DNA from: Bacillota bacterium
GTDB lineage: Bacteria > Bacillota > Clostridia > Lachnospirales > Lachnospiraceae
DNA: 21,935 bases
Assembly: GCA_023437365.1 (NCBI GenBank)
Contig: JAEZGK010000026.1
Coordinates: 1 to 21,935, forward strand
Direction: 5' to 3'
Position numbers and translations under genes: made by a program. The notes below the pieces were generated by a model. That model worked only from the letters and a program-made list of their open reading frames with translations, had not been told where the DNA came from and made no database searches. Below, piece after piece: positions 6,910 to 14,143 of this stretch (position 1 is its first letter; each line of letters starts with the position of its first letter).

Positions 6910-6958
6910 CCTTTCTGTTTTTAGTTCTATCATTATAGATGCATAAAAAACAGAAAGG
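6910..6958 (-). promoter_or_regulatory. 13-bp perfect inverted repeat covering the ribosome site of the CMD-family gene
   Basis: CCTTTCTGTTTTT (6910-6922) and AAAAACAGAAAGG (6946-6958) are perfect complements separated by 23 bases. On the minus-strand transcript the second arm contains the AAAGG of the ribosome site. The 3' side is followed by AGATTTTTATG, which is too poor in U for a good terminator. Sequestration of the ribosome site or a binding dyad are alternatives. A TATAAT (minus) lies in the loop without a good -35. Confidence 0.5.
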
Positions 6959-6978
6959 ATACGGTTTCAGAAAATATT

Positions 6979-7737
6979 TTATTTTAATGCGTCAATTACC
7001 CTTTGATACCAATCCTCACTTGGCTTCTTCTCAGGCATATTGGAATATAGATACTTCATCTTCCTTCGAACCTCCGGGCTGAACCGGTAATTCTTTTCCC
7101 GATAATCCAGAGCTTGTAACAGCTCCTTCGTCTGATTCTGAAGCTTTTCCCTATTCTCGGCAAACTCAATCCATGCCTTACAGCTGCAAGGATTTTTCAC
7201 ATTCAACAGGTTACAATGCCCCGAGAAAAATGCATCAATATTCATACGCGCACGATGCAGCAGACCCTTCGCAGCCGAAACAGAGGTATCTAAAAGACAG
7301 GCCGCAGCTTCTGTACTCATTCCGTACATATCCACCAAGGAAAACATAATCCGTTGGTTTAGGGTGAGCTTACGAACCATAGCCAAAAAGCAGCCGTTCT
7401 GTAGTTCTTTGATTTCTTCTTCTACCAGCACCTCATCCTCCGGTCCGGGAAAAATCTCTCTCAGTGCCGCTCCCTCCTGTTCCAGAACCTCGTATTCCTC
7501 CACCAATTCTTCTTGATACCTTCCGGTCTTGCGTATTTTCATCAGAAACTGGTGATAGCAGATACTGTTCAGCCAATGCTTTACGGCTTTATCGTCTCTT
7601 AATTCATCCAGGTGCCTCCATGCATTGAAGAAGGTTTCCTGCACCAGATCCTCCGCATCCTTAGGATGGCACGATAACCTCAAGGCATAATTATATATGG
7701 AGGTACCATAATCCCTGATCAACTGCTCTATCTGCAT
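6979..7737 (-). CDS. ECF-like RNA polymerase sigma-70 factor with a cysteine-containing C-terminal extension
   Basis: The 252-aa product carries sigma region 2 (about 1-75; EDAEDLVQETFFNAW-like core recognition and KHWLNSICYHQFL) and region 4 (about 120-175; LTLNQRIMFSLVDMYGMSTE then a helix-turn-helix ending GLLHRARMNI). A further 75-residue tail contains HCNLLNVKNPCSC, a compact His/Cys cluster that might bind metal or sense redox state (inference), and then a basic helical end. Typical ECF factors are 160-200 aa, so the tail is extra. The ATG at 7735-7737 is 7 bases after GGAGGA; a TTG five codons upstream overlaps the ribosome site and is less likely. No anti-sigma gene is visible; downstream are CMD- and TfoX-family genes, upstream a LytTR/ABC operon. 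Confidence 0.82.
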   Translation of the reverse strand: MQIEQLIRDYGTSIYNYALRLSCHPKDAEDLVQETFFNAWRHLDELRDDKAVKHWLNSICYHQFLMKIRKTGRYQEELVEEYEVLEQEGAALREIFPGPEDEVLVEEEIKELQNGCFLAMVRKLTLNQRIMFSLVDMYGMSTEAAACLLDTSVSAAKGLLHRARMNIDAFFSGHCNLLNVKNPCSCKAWIEFAENREKLQNQTKELLQALDYREKNYRFSPEVRRKMKYLYSNMPEKKPSEDWYQRVIDALK

Positions 7738-7783
7738 GCGTTCTTCCTCCAATTTAATTGCTTTATACTCCGAGGTATTTCTA

Positions 7784-7846
7784 TTCTGCTACTTCTGCTA
7801 TTTCTGATATTTCTGCTATTTCTACTATCTCTGCTATTTCTGTTCT
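7784..7846. repeat. Seven imperfect tandem copies of a 9-bp repeat
   Basis: Units of TTCTGCTAT and close variants run from 7784 to 7846 in a 9-base register, just upstream of the sigma factor ribosome site and just after the DUF3021 stop. Copy number at such arrays can change by slippage, which would alter the distance between the two genes. Confidence 0.75.
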
Positions 7847-7847
7847 G

Positions 7848-8285
7848 TTAATCTTCCTTCTCTTCCTCCGGATAAATTGTTCGAAGTCTCTGATTCATAT
7901 CTTCGGCTTCTTTTTCAGACCGCTTGAACATCACAATGCAGACAGAGGTGTAAACACTGGAGATCATAAGCAACAAAGCAATGATCTGTACAATTTTGCT
8001 GACATCTACCCATCCACATAAGATGGCAATTCCAAAAACAATGAAAATAGTATAAATAAAGTGTACTGTCTGGCGAAGCTTCATCTGCTTTTTCCCAATT
8101 TCCTTTTTTGACTCAAAAATCAGGGACCCGGTAGCTGATATAATCGACATTAAAATAACTTGCCAAAGGAGCGAAACATCTAATTCTACTTCCGGTAAGA
8201 AAATTGTGATGAAAATAGCCGTACTGATGGTACTTCCGGCCAAAATATAGATAAAGGTCCGACCAATCAATTTCAATCTATTCAT
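7848..8285 (-). CDS. DUF3021 family membrane protein
   Basis: The 145-aa product has four predicted membrane helices (about 6-30, 39-59, 73-93, 98-120) and a charged cytoplasmic tail (EEEKED end), the architecture of DUF3021 proteins. In Firmicutes these are typically encoded directly downstream of a LytTR regulator, and the pair is thought to act together, the membrane protein restraining or modulating the regulator (family context; mechanism inferred). Here it starts 13 bases after the LytTR gene stop with AGGGAGGCG as ribosome site. No terminator follows, so transcription may continue into the sigma factor gene. Confidence 0.85.
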   Translation of the reverse strand: MNRLKLIGRTFIYILAGSTISTAIFITIFLPEVELDVSLLWQVILMSIISATGSLIFESKKEIGKKQMKLRQTVHFIYTIFIVFGIAILCGWVDVSKIVQIIALLLMISSVYTSVCIVMFKRSEKEAEDMNQRLRTIYPEEEKED

Positions 8286-8298
8286 CTCTGACGCCTCC

Positions 8299-8736
8299 CT
8301 ACAGTCCTAATTTGTTCTTCAGCTCCGGAACATATTGTCTGGAGATGACAACCTTTTCCCCATTGAACAACAGTGCTTCGAATCGTCCGGAATATGCTGG
8401 GCTGATACTTTTTATTTTAGATACATTCAAAATGACTGATTTAGATGCGCGGAAATAATTCGTATTCTTATAATCTTCTTCTATTTCATAGAGCCTCAAT
8501 TTTGTTTCATATACATTCTGCTTGCAATACATGAACACCTTATTATCCACGCCTTCAAAATAATATACACTAGACGGTTCAATCATCGTGATATTTCCAT
8601 CCTTCATCCCGGCCAGCTTTTTATGCCCAAGCTTCAGCTCGGATAGAAGCTTAAGAATATTTTCATCAAGCTCCTTGCAGCGGACGATAATCTGATCTTC
8701 TTCTCCGGGATTACAATCTTCGATGACAATCTTCAT
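8299..8736 (-). CDS. LytTR-domain transcriptional regulator
   Basis: A 145-aa stand-alone regulator lacking a receiver domain. The N-terminal half is helical; the C-terminal half (about 50-145) is a LytTR DNA-binding domain: YYFEGVDNKVFMYCKQNVYE, then FRASKSVILNVSKIKSISP and VISRQYVPELKNKLG, the usual end. The start at ATG 8734-8736 follows a GGAG; an in-frame ATG 15 codons upstream has no good site. It lies 58 bases after the ABC-2 permease gene and before DUF3021. The set ABC ATPase, permease, LytTR, DUF3021 is a recurrent self-regulating exporter module; a candidate operator lies upstream of the ATPase gene. Confidence 0.88.
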   Translation of the reverse strand: MKIVIEDCNPGEEDQIIVRCKELDENILKLLSELKLGHKKLAGMKDGNITMIEPSSVYYFEGVDNKVFMYCKQNVYETKLRLYEIEEDYKNTNYFRASKSVILNVSKIKSISPAYSGRFEALLFNGEKVVISRQYVPELKNKLGL

Positions 8737-8794
8737 ACAAATCTCCATTTCTAAGAACACCTGTATTTTAGGTATAAGCATTGCTTTGCGTGTA

Positions 8795-9706
8795 CTATCG
8801 GCTCATTACATTCCTTTTTCTCTGCAGAACTGCTGCTATACCTATAAAGATTATACCACTGATTACCATAAATGCCACCTGAAATGTTTCGGGTAACACT
8901 TTATCCTGATACAATATGGTGATACCCATATACTCCTTGTATTTAGTGATCATCTCGGGCGGACAATTGGAGAAGGTTGTGCTCACAATATCCTCCGTAA
9001 ATACTGATCGCATAAAGGAACAGCCGTGAAGTAAAGGAAAACACCTAAGTACGCTTTGAATCTTCTCCGGAAGCATACCTAAGGGAAGATAAATTCCAGC
9101 CAGAAAGCCGACCAAGGTACCGATAATGGTACTTACCGCACCAAAGGAACTCTGACTGTGTATGAAATTCGCAAGCAGGAAAACCATCGTCGCGGAAGTA
9201 AAGACATTTAAAATAATATAAAGAAAGATGTTTCCCAGTGCTGCCGCTGATAGAAGGATTCCTCCTGTCAGCCCGATATATGCCTCCCCGATCACCACGG
9301 TAAGAACACACATAATGACACCCATGATAAACGCAGCCAAAACATAGCTTAATACGAATATTCCCCTTTTTACCGGTGCAACGAAGAAGCTGGACAATCT
9401 TTTTTGTGCCTCATCCTCTACCATGATACCAACCATGCTTAGCGTGATTGTAACCGAATTCACAACCACGATTCCTGCCAAAGTCCAAAGCATAACCAGC
9501 TGTTCGGCATTGCTTCTGTCAGCCGCAGCGTCTCTTGCTCCGCCGTATTGATTCAGTAAGTCTACCACACCGTCCGTATTCATTTTTCCTAAGAATACTA
9601 CCATCAAACCGATGATAATTAACATAGATAACAGGGAGAAGAATACATTAGATCTGTCCCTGACATAGACTAAGATATTGCGTTTGATTAAACGTAGTAA
9701 TAACAT
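8795..9706 (-). CDS. ABC-2 type transporter permease
   Basis: The 303-aa product has six predicted membrane helices (about 21-40, 71-94, 115-140, 150-178, 187-208, 276-295) and a cytoplasmic loop EDEAQKRLSSFFVAPVKR (97-114) typical of ABC-2 permeases that contact the ATPase. It follows the ATPase gene by 12 bases with a GGAGG ribosome site and forms an efflux pump with it. The long extracytoplasmic loop between the last two helices (about 210-275) is also seen in this class. The substrate cannot be told from sequence; drug, peptide or polyketide-like compounds are typical. Confidence 0.88.
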   Translation of the reverse strand: MLLLRLIKRNILVYVRDRSNVFFSLLSMLIIIGLMVVFLGKMNTDGVVDLLNQYGGARDAAADRSNAEQLVMLWTLAGIVVVNSVTITLSMVGIMVEDEAQKRLSSFFVAPVKRGIFVLSYVLAAFIMGVIMCVLTVVIGEAYIGLTGGILLSAAALGNIFLYIILNVFTSATMVFLLANFIHSQSSFGAVSTIIGTLVGFLAGIYLPLGMLPEKIQSVLRCFPLLHGCSFMRSVFTEDIVSTTFSNCPPEMITKYKEYMGITILYQDKVLPETFQVAFMVISGIIFIGIAAVLQRKRNVMSR

Positions 9707-9718
9707 TTTGTAATCCTC

Positions 9719-10627
9719 CTATAGGTTCTTTCCTGTTACATTTAGAAATACATCATCCATTGTCCCCTGAATGACTTCAAAGGATCTTAGATTCCCTTTT
9801 AACTTATTCAATACATCTAGGCCAAACATGGAATCCGGGATGGCCACCCTGATATGATTGCTTCTGTATTCAAAGCTAAGCTCTTCCTCCAATAAGCTTC
9901 TGGACAACTCCTCCTTATCCTGCGGAACCAGCTTTAATACATCCTGGGCATATTGTGCCTTTAATTCTGAGGGAGTACCGTCTGCCACCAGCTTACCAGC
10001 TTCCATAATCGAGATATATTGTGCCTTGGCTGCTTCCTCCATATAGTGAGTTGTCAGAAAGACCGTCATCCCGTTCTCCCTTCTCAGCTTCTCTAAGCTT
10101 TCCCATACATTCTGCCTTGTTTGAGGGTCCAGTCCAGTGGTAGGTTCATCCAAAAACAATACCTCAGGCCGGTTCATCAATGCCTTGGCAATTTCGCATT
10201 TTCTTTTTTGTCCACCGGAAAGCTTACGAAACTGCCTGTTCAGCAGTTCTCCGATATCCAAGATATCGCACACATAATTCAGATTTGCCTTAAGGGAATT
10301 ACTGTTGCTGTCATATAGAGAGGCTCTGATCATCAAATTCTCCTTAATTGTCAGTCGATCGTCAAGCGTATTATCCTGAAATACCACTCCGATCTTACTC
10401 CTGATTTCCCGATCCTCTTTCCCGAGGCGGTTGCCACAGACTAATACTTCTCCCTCTGTCCTGTTGAGTAAGGTACACAGCATGTTAATCGTTGTAGATT
10501 TTCCCGCTCCGTTAACTCCGAGAAAGCCATACAGCTGCCCTTTCTTCACACGAAAGCTGATGTCATCCACCGCCTTGATTTCCTTGAAATACTTTTTTAG
10601 ATGATTCACTTCAATAATGTTTTCCAT
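9719..10627 (-). CDS. ABC-2 exporter ATP-binding protein
   Basis: The 302-aa ATPase is of the daunorubicin-resistance/ABC-2 exporter class. Walker A GVNGAGKST (37-45), Q-loop VVFQDNT (81-87), signature LSGGQ (136-140), Walker B VLFLDEP (156-162) with catalytic glutamate E161, and H-loop H194 are all intact. The C-terminal 90 residues form the accessory domain usual in this class, ending with DDVFLNVTGKNL. It is first in a leftward operon with permease, LytTR and DUF3021 genes; the ATG at 10625-10627 follows GGAGGAA. Confidence 0.92.
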   Translation of the reverse strand: MENIIEVNHLKKYFKEIKAVDDISFRVKKGQLYGFLGVNGAGKSTTINMLCTLLNRTEGEVLVCGNRLGKEDREIRSKIGVVFQDNTLDDRLTIKENLMIRASLYDSNSNSLKANLNYVCDILDIGELLNRQFRKLSGGQKRKCEIAKALMNRPEVLFLDEPTTGLDPQTRQNVWESLEKLRRENGMTVFLTTHYMEEAAKAQYISIMEAGKLVADGTPSELKAQYAQDVLKLVPQDKEELSRSLLEEELSFEYRSNHIRVAIPDSMFGLDVLNKLKGNLRSFEVIQGTMDDVFLNVTGKNL

Positions 10628-10678
10628 ATTTCCTCCGCTTTCTATCCGGTTTTCTTAGTGTATCTTTGCTGGTTTGAG

Positions 10679-10706
10679 ATTACATCCTTTTCGATCAGAA
10701 TACAAT
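10679..10706 (-). promoter_or_regulatory. Weak promoter candidate for the LytTR/ABC operon
   Basis: On the minus strand TTGTAT (complement of 10700-10705) and TGTAAT (complement of 10679-10684) are spaced by 15 bases, or ATTGTA with a 16-base spacer. Both are suboptimal, as expected for an activator-dependent promoter. The direct repeat at 10716-10746 lies immediately upstream. Confidence 0.35.
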
Positions 10707-10715
10707 AGCAGAACG

Positions 10716-10746
10716 GGTAAGCTGTATTTTCAGGCGGTAAGCTGTA
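10716..10746. promoter_or_regulatory. Direct repeat, candidate LytTR operator
   Basis: GGTAAGCTGTA occurs at 10716-10726 and again at 10736-10746, exactly 20 bases apart, about 90-120 bases upstream of the ABC ATPase start. LytTR regulators bind pairs of short direct repeats about two helical turns apart, commonly just upstream of the -35 of their own operon (family knowledge). Position and geometry fit; binding is inferred. Confidence 0.55.
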
Positions 10747-10806
10747 AAAATAGAGGTATAAGATGGCACATAGGTCCCCGTAAGGCATAAAAAAGAACGG
10801 ACTAAG

Positions 10807-10848
10807 AAAAAACCCCAGATGCTAGCTTAAGTTATAAACACCTGGGGT
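10807..10848 (-). terminator. Intrinsic terminator of the GNAT acetyltransferase gene
   Basis: On the minus strand ACCCCAG pairs with CTGGGGT (complement of 10842-10848 and 10812-10818) and runs into a T-run (complement of 10807-10812). It lies 60 bases beyond the acetyltransferase stop. The loop is long (23 bases). Confidence 0.7.
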
Positions 10849-10907
10849 ATGCTCCTTATTCCGCTCTATTTCTATGCTATCCTTGATAAAGTAATCCCTA
10901 TCCTATG

Positions 10908-11351
10908 CTACTGACGAATCCACTGAATAAAGGCTGTCTTATCCAACTTGTTATACCCGGCTTTTTCGTAAAAATTCAGTGTGCTCTCTTTCTTCGAGCC
11001 TGTCATAAGCATGATCTTATAGCAATTCTCCCTTATAGCCAGCTCCTTAGCGGCATTCAGCAGGTCTGTGCCGTAGCCTTTGTTGCGAAACTGTTCCTCG
11101 GTGATGACATTCTCAACCAAAGCATAAGGCTGCTGGTTATGCGTCAGATTAGGTACTATGATAACCACACAGGAGGCAATGATCGTGTCCTCCAGGCATC
11201 CAATCAGTATATGATGGTTATGCTCCGATAGAATCTGGTGCCATAAGGAATATAGCTTCTCATTGAGCTCCGGTATTGGATTATCGTGCAGCTGCGTATA
11301 AAGCTGCAGGAGTCCTTGTAAATCTCTCTCCTCTGCTTCTCTGATCTTCAT
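10908..11351 (-). CDS. GNAT-family N-acetyltransferase
   Basis: The 147-aa product is a compact GNAT domain that should transfer acetyl from acetyl-CoA to an amine. The acetyl-CoA loop RNKGYG (89-94) follows the beta-strand ALVENVITEEQF, and the C-terminal segment SKKESTLNFYEKAGY (119-133) is the usual beta5-alpha4 region. The substrate is unknown. The ATG follows GAGGGAAAGG. It has its own terminator and appears monocistronic; an imperfect long inverted repeat (11371-11453) occupies its leader. Confidence 0.9.
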   Translation of the reverse strand: MKIREAEERDLQGLLQLYTQLHDNPIPELNEKLYSLWHQILSEHNHHILIGCLEDTIIASCVVIIVPNLTHNQQPYALVENVITEEQFRNKGYGTDLLNAAKELAIRENCYKIMLMTGSKKESTLNFYEKAGYNKLDKTAFIQWIRQ

Positions 11352-11370
11352 CCTTTCCCTCCCACATACA

Positions 11371-11453
11371 ATACAGGCATGCGCTATCCTACTGAATAAT
11401 CCTTTTTTCTTGTTTTCTTACCTTTATAGATAAGAATAAAGGCAGGCCTGTAT
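11371..11453. repeat. Long inverted repeat with nested hairpin in the acetyltransferase leader
   Basis: ATACAGGCATGC (11371-11382) and GCAGGCCTGTAT (11442-11453) match as inverted repeats at 11 of 12 positions, 59 bases apart, and enclose a smaller hairpin CCTTTAT/ATAAAGG (11421-11427/11436-11442). The right arm ends just after the zinc-ribbon gene and the left arm lies just before the acetyltransferase ribosome site. Confidence 0.5.
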
Positions 11454-11463
11454 CTCTTTTCAG

Positions 11464-11658
11464 TTACACTTTAAATTTATATGGGTCTTTGACATAGCTG
11501 TGAACCACACTTCCACAGTCCGAGCAAATAACATAATATATCTTACTTGATCTAAGAATTTTTCTAACAGAACTAACAGCGGCATAGCCGGACTGGTATC
11601 CTTCTCCAAGATTGGTACTGCCGCAGAATGGACACTTTTCTATATTAAATCTCTGCAT
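11464..11658 (-). CDS. Small zinc-ribbon protein, function unknown
   Basis: A 64-aa protein with two CxxC knuckles, CPFC (9-12) and CSDC (46-49), that should bind one zinc ion. The region between them (SSVRKILRSSKIYYVI) is basic. No specific family is recognised. It starts 11 bases after the histidine kinase stop with GGGGAG as ribosome site, so it is probably the last gene of the two-component operon; it may be an accessory or simply co-transcribed. Confidence 0.78.
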   Translation of the reverse strand: MQRFNIEKCPFCGSTNLGEGYQSGYAAVSSVRKILRSSKIYYVICSDCGSVVHSYVKDPYKFKV

Positions 11659-11669
11659 CTATTTCTCCC

Positions 11670-13097
11670 CTAATATCTGCGCTTCGGTATGGTTATGATG
11701 AAGCTTGAGCCTTTCCTAAATTGGGACCGAACCTTGATTTTACCTGTATGGGCCAGGATAATCAGCTTCGCCAGTGAAAGCCCCAGGCCATGCCCGCTGA
11801 TATTCTGGTTCCTTACATGCTCCGAACGGTAAAAACGATTAAATATATTGTCAACATCCTTCCTTGTCATACCGATACCGGTATCGGCTACGGTAATAAC
11901 ACAGTCATCGTTGATCTTTTGACAGGAGATAGCAATCTCATCCCCATCCTTCGTATATTTGACCGCATTGTCTATAAAGATACGGATTGCCTGCTTCAAT
12001 GCCTGCTTGTCTCCGTATACGATTACATCCTCCATGATCGGATTACTGATTACCCTATGCACGGCTACCAGTCTGGTCTCCTTCACCATATCCTCCACCA
12101 GAAGCCGCATATTAAAGCGTTTTCTCGTTAATTTTAAGGTCTTCTTATCATGTCTTGAAAGAAAGAGAAGCTTCTCTACCAGATCCTGCATACTCCTGGC
12201 TTCGTTCTGAATAGCCTCAATCGATTCCTGCAATACCTCTTCATTCGTACTGCCCCAACGGTTCAGCATATTAATATAACCCTGGATAACTGCAATCGGT
12301 GTCCTGAGCTCATGAGAGGCATCGGATACAAACTGCTTCTGACTCTCATAGGAAGTCTCAATTCGATCCAGCATCGCATTGATGACGTTTGCCAAATCCT
12401 TGAGCTCATTCTTAGTGCCCTCCACATTCAGACGTTCACTGTGAAGGTTATTGACAGTCAGTCTGTTCGCTGTTGCTGACATGACCCTGACCGGCTCGAA
12501 CAGCTTCACATCACTCCGCTTGCCCTTCCTGATAATCAAGGTGACAATCAGCAGATATAATATCACAAGCTTCCATAGCATGGAAAGGAAGGTCTGATAG
12601 CTGTGAGTCATATTATATTGGAAGGTAGCCGTATAATTGATGTCATGAGCCGTGAATTCCTGCTTATCATTGACTACCATGCTATAGTACTTATTGCCCG
12701 GATCAAAATGCAGTCCGTAGAAAAATGCATCCTTACTATTCGGCTTGTAATCAAGATCGCTGTAAACTATGCTTCCCGAAGCCTTATCCCATACCATGGT
12801 AGAAAAGCCCTTAGCATAATAAGGATTCTCTATTCCTTTACAATTGCTCTCCTTCGTATGTATAATAAAATCCTTTGAAATCTGTTCATAATCCTGTTTT
12901 ACCGAATACATATAAATCACAAAGAAACCAATCATCAGCACGACGCCATATATCAGCATCAGCTTTAAATAGGCCATAGATATACGAAAGGCCATGGAAA
13001 GGCGAAACGTACTCAGCCATGCCTCCCTTTTCTTACGAAGCGGCAGGACTGTCTTTCTTAATATAAATCTTAATATCTCTAAGGGTTTGATCTTCAT
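11670..13097 (-). CDS. Sensor histidine kinase (HAMP, HisKA, HATPase_c)
   Basis: A 475-aa membrane sensor. A basic N-terminus precedes TM1 (about 41-66), then an extracytoplasmic domain of about 100 residues, TM2 (about 171-190) and a HAMP linker. The HisKA box SDASHELRTPIAV has the phosphorylated H262. ATPase motifs: N-box IDNAVKYTKDG (N377), G1 DTGIGM (405-410), F-box region FNRFYRSE, G2 GHGLGL (435-440). It is the partner of the OmpR-type regulator 29 bases upstream. The extracytoplasmic domain gives no clue to the signal. The ribosome site (GGGGAT) is modest. Class and partner are clear; the regulon is not. Confidence 0.93.
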   Translation of the reverse strand: MKIKPLEILRFILRKTVLPLRKKREAWLSTFRLSMAFRISMAYLKLMLIYGVVLMIGFFVIYMYSVKQDYEQISKDFIIHTKESNCKGIENPYYAKGFSTMVWDKASGSIVYSDLDYKPNSKDAFFYGLHFDPGNKYYSMVVNDKQEFTAHDINYTATFQYNMTHSYQTFLSMLWKLVILYLLIVTLIIRKGKRSDVKLFEPVRVMSATANRLTVNNLHSERLNVEGTKNELKDLANVINAMLDRIETSYESQKQFVSDASHELRTPIAVIQGYINMLNRWGSTNEEVLQESIEAIQNEARSMQDLVEKLLFLSRHDKKTLKLTRKRFNMRLLVEDMVKETRLVAVHRVISNPIMEDVIVYGDKQALKQAIRIFIDNAVKYTKDGDEIAISCQKINDDCVITVADTGIGMTRKDVDNIFNRFYRSEHVRNQNISGHGLGLSLAKLIILAHTGKIKVRSQFRKGSSFIITIPKRRY

Positions 13098-13126
13098 CCG
13101 GTAGTTATCCCCTCTTCTGGCGAAGC

Positions 13127-13813
13127 TTATTTCTGTTCATCCTTAATGATGTAACCTATACCACGTACAGTCGATATAAGGTGTATGCCGTATTTCTCAT
13201 CGATTTTTTGTCTTAAATATCGAACATAGACATCTACCACGTTGGTATCACCAAAGTATTCGTAATCCCATACATTATTTAAAAGCTGCTCTCTGGTCAG
13301 AGCAATATTCTTGTTTTTCATCATGTATTCCAGCAGCTCATATTCCTTCTTGGTCAATATCAGCTCTTCCTCACCGTAAAAGGCACTGTGGCTCGCCAAA
13401 TTCAGAGTAACCGCTCCGATCTGCAATATATCGCCCTTCGGCTCTGCAGTATGCTTCCGTCTGTTTAAGGCAACACGGATTCTTGCGAGTAACTCTTCTA
13501 TAGCAAAGGGCTTTGTCATATAATCATCTGCACCTGTATCCAAACCGGCAACCTTGTCGCTTACATCATCCTTCGCTGTCAGCATAATAATCGGGATTTG
13601 TGATTCCTGCCTAATTCTACGACAAACCTCAATTCCGTTCAGACCCGGCAGCATGATATCAAGTATGACCAAATCCACATTTTCCTTCAGCGCCTTCTCG
13701 AGTCCTGTTCTTCCGTCCCCGGCAAGCAGGACCTCATACCCTTCATGCTTCAACTCCAGTTCCAAGAATCTTCCTATCTTAATTTCATCTTCCACGATTA
13801 ATATCCTGGCCAC
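13127..13813 (-). CDS. OmpR/PhoB-family response regulator
   Basis: The 228-aa protein has a receiver domain (about 1-120) with acidic pocket E8/D9, phosphoacceptor D52 (VILDIMLPG), T79 and K81, followed by a winged-helix DNA-binding domain (about 130-225) ending in DVYVRYLRQKID and TVRGIGYII. All phosphorylation residues are intact. It is first in the operon with the histidine kinase and zinc-ribbon genes; GAGGAGGGTA precedes the ATG. A good sigma-A promoter is visible about 45 bases upstream. Confidence 0.94.
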   Translation of the reverse strand: MARILIVEDEIKIGRFLELELKHEGYEVLLAGDGRTGLEKALKENVDLVILDIMLPGLNGIEVCRRIRQESQIPIIMLTAKDDVSDKVAGLDTGADDYMTKPFAIEELLARIRVALNRRKHTAEPKGDILQIGAVTLNLASHSAFYGEEELILTKKEYELLEYMMKNKNIALTREQLLNNVWDYEYFGDTNVVDVYVRYLRQKIDEKYGIHLISTVRGIGYIIKDEQK

Positions 13814-13853
13814 GATATACCCTCCTCATACAAGTACTTCTACATCTTACTCC

Positions 13854-13882
13854 ATTGTATCGGTTACAGTAAAAATTATCAA
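13854..13882 (-). promoter_or_regulatory. Sigma-A promoter of the two-component operon
   Basis: On the minus strand TTGATA (complement of 13877-13882) and TACAAT (complement of 13854-13859) are separated by exactly 17 bases. Transcription would start about 30 bases before the response regulator ATG. Confidence 0.75.
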
Positions 13883-13909
13883 TATGTCTAAATTAAATTT
13901 CTATTAGAA

Positions 13910-13946
13910 ACGCCCTAAGTGAAAGCAAAGCTTTCACTTAGGGCGT
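13910..13946. terminator. Perfect 17-bp hairpin between the transketolase and response regulator genes
   Basis: ACGCCCTAAGTGAAAGC (13910-13926) pairs perfectly with its complement at 13930-13946 across an AAA loop. It is the most stable hairpin in this gap. It has no U-run on either side, so it may block read-through, protect mRNA ends or be a dispersed palindromic repeat. It sits just upstream of the response regulator promoter. Confidence 0.5.
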
Positions 13947-14028
13947 GAATCGTTGTCCAGTAAATTATTTCATGGCATAAAAATGATAGAAATACAGGAC
14001 TTTCTTTCATTATGAATTAAGGTAAATG

Positions 14029-14051
14029 TCAAGTCACCGAAGGTGACTTGA
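14029..14051. terminator. 10-bp perfect hairpin downstream of transketolase
   Basis: TCAAGTCACC (14029-14038) pairs with GGTGACTTGA (14042-14051) across a 3-base loop. It lies about 95 bases beyond the transketolase stop and could end or stabilise that mRNA, though no strong U-run follows. Confidence 0.45.
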
Positions 14052-14125
14052 TATACAGTTTCATTTATCGGCCGGACCTATTACTTTACATTTATCTTAC
14101 AAGTAACTTACATTTATCTCAACCT

Positions 14126-14143
14126 TTTATCGTATACGATAAA
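14126..14143. other. Perfect 18-bp palindrome directly after the transketolase stop codon
   Basis: TTTATCGTATACGATAAA reads the same on both strands and abuts the TAG stop (14144-14146, minus). It could be a protein-binding site or a short 3' hairpin. A 12-base direct repeat TTACATTTATCT (14086-14097 and 14108-14119) lies beside it. Confidence 0.5.

Noticed and set aside
7758..8021. Plus-strand ORF with repeated Ser-Ala-Ile-Ser
   Set aside because: The peptide repeat is a by-product of the 9-bp DNA repeat, and the frame runs antisense to DUF3021.
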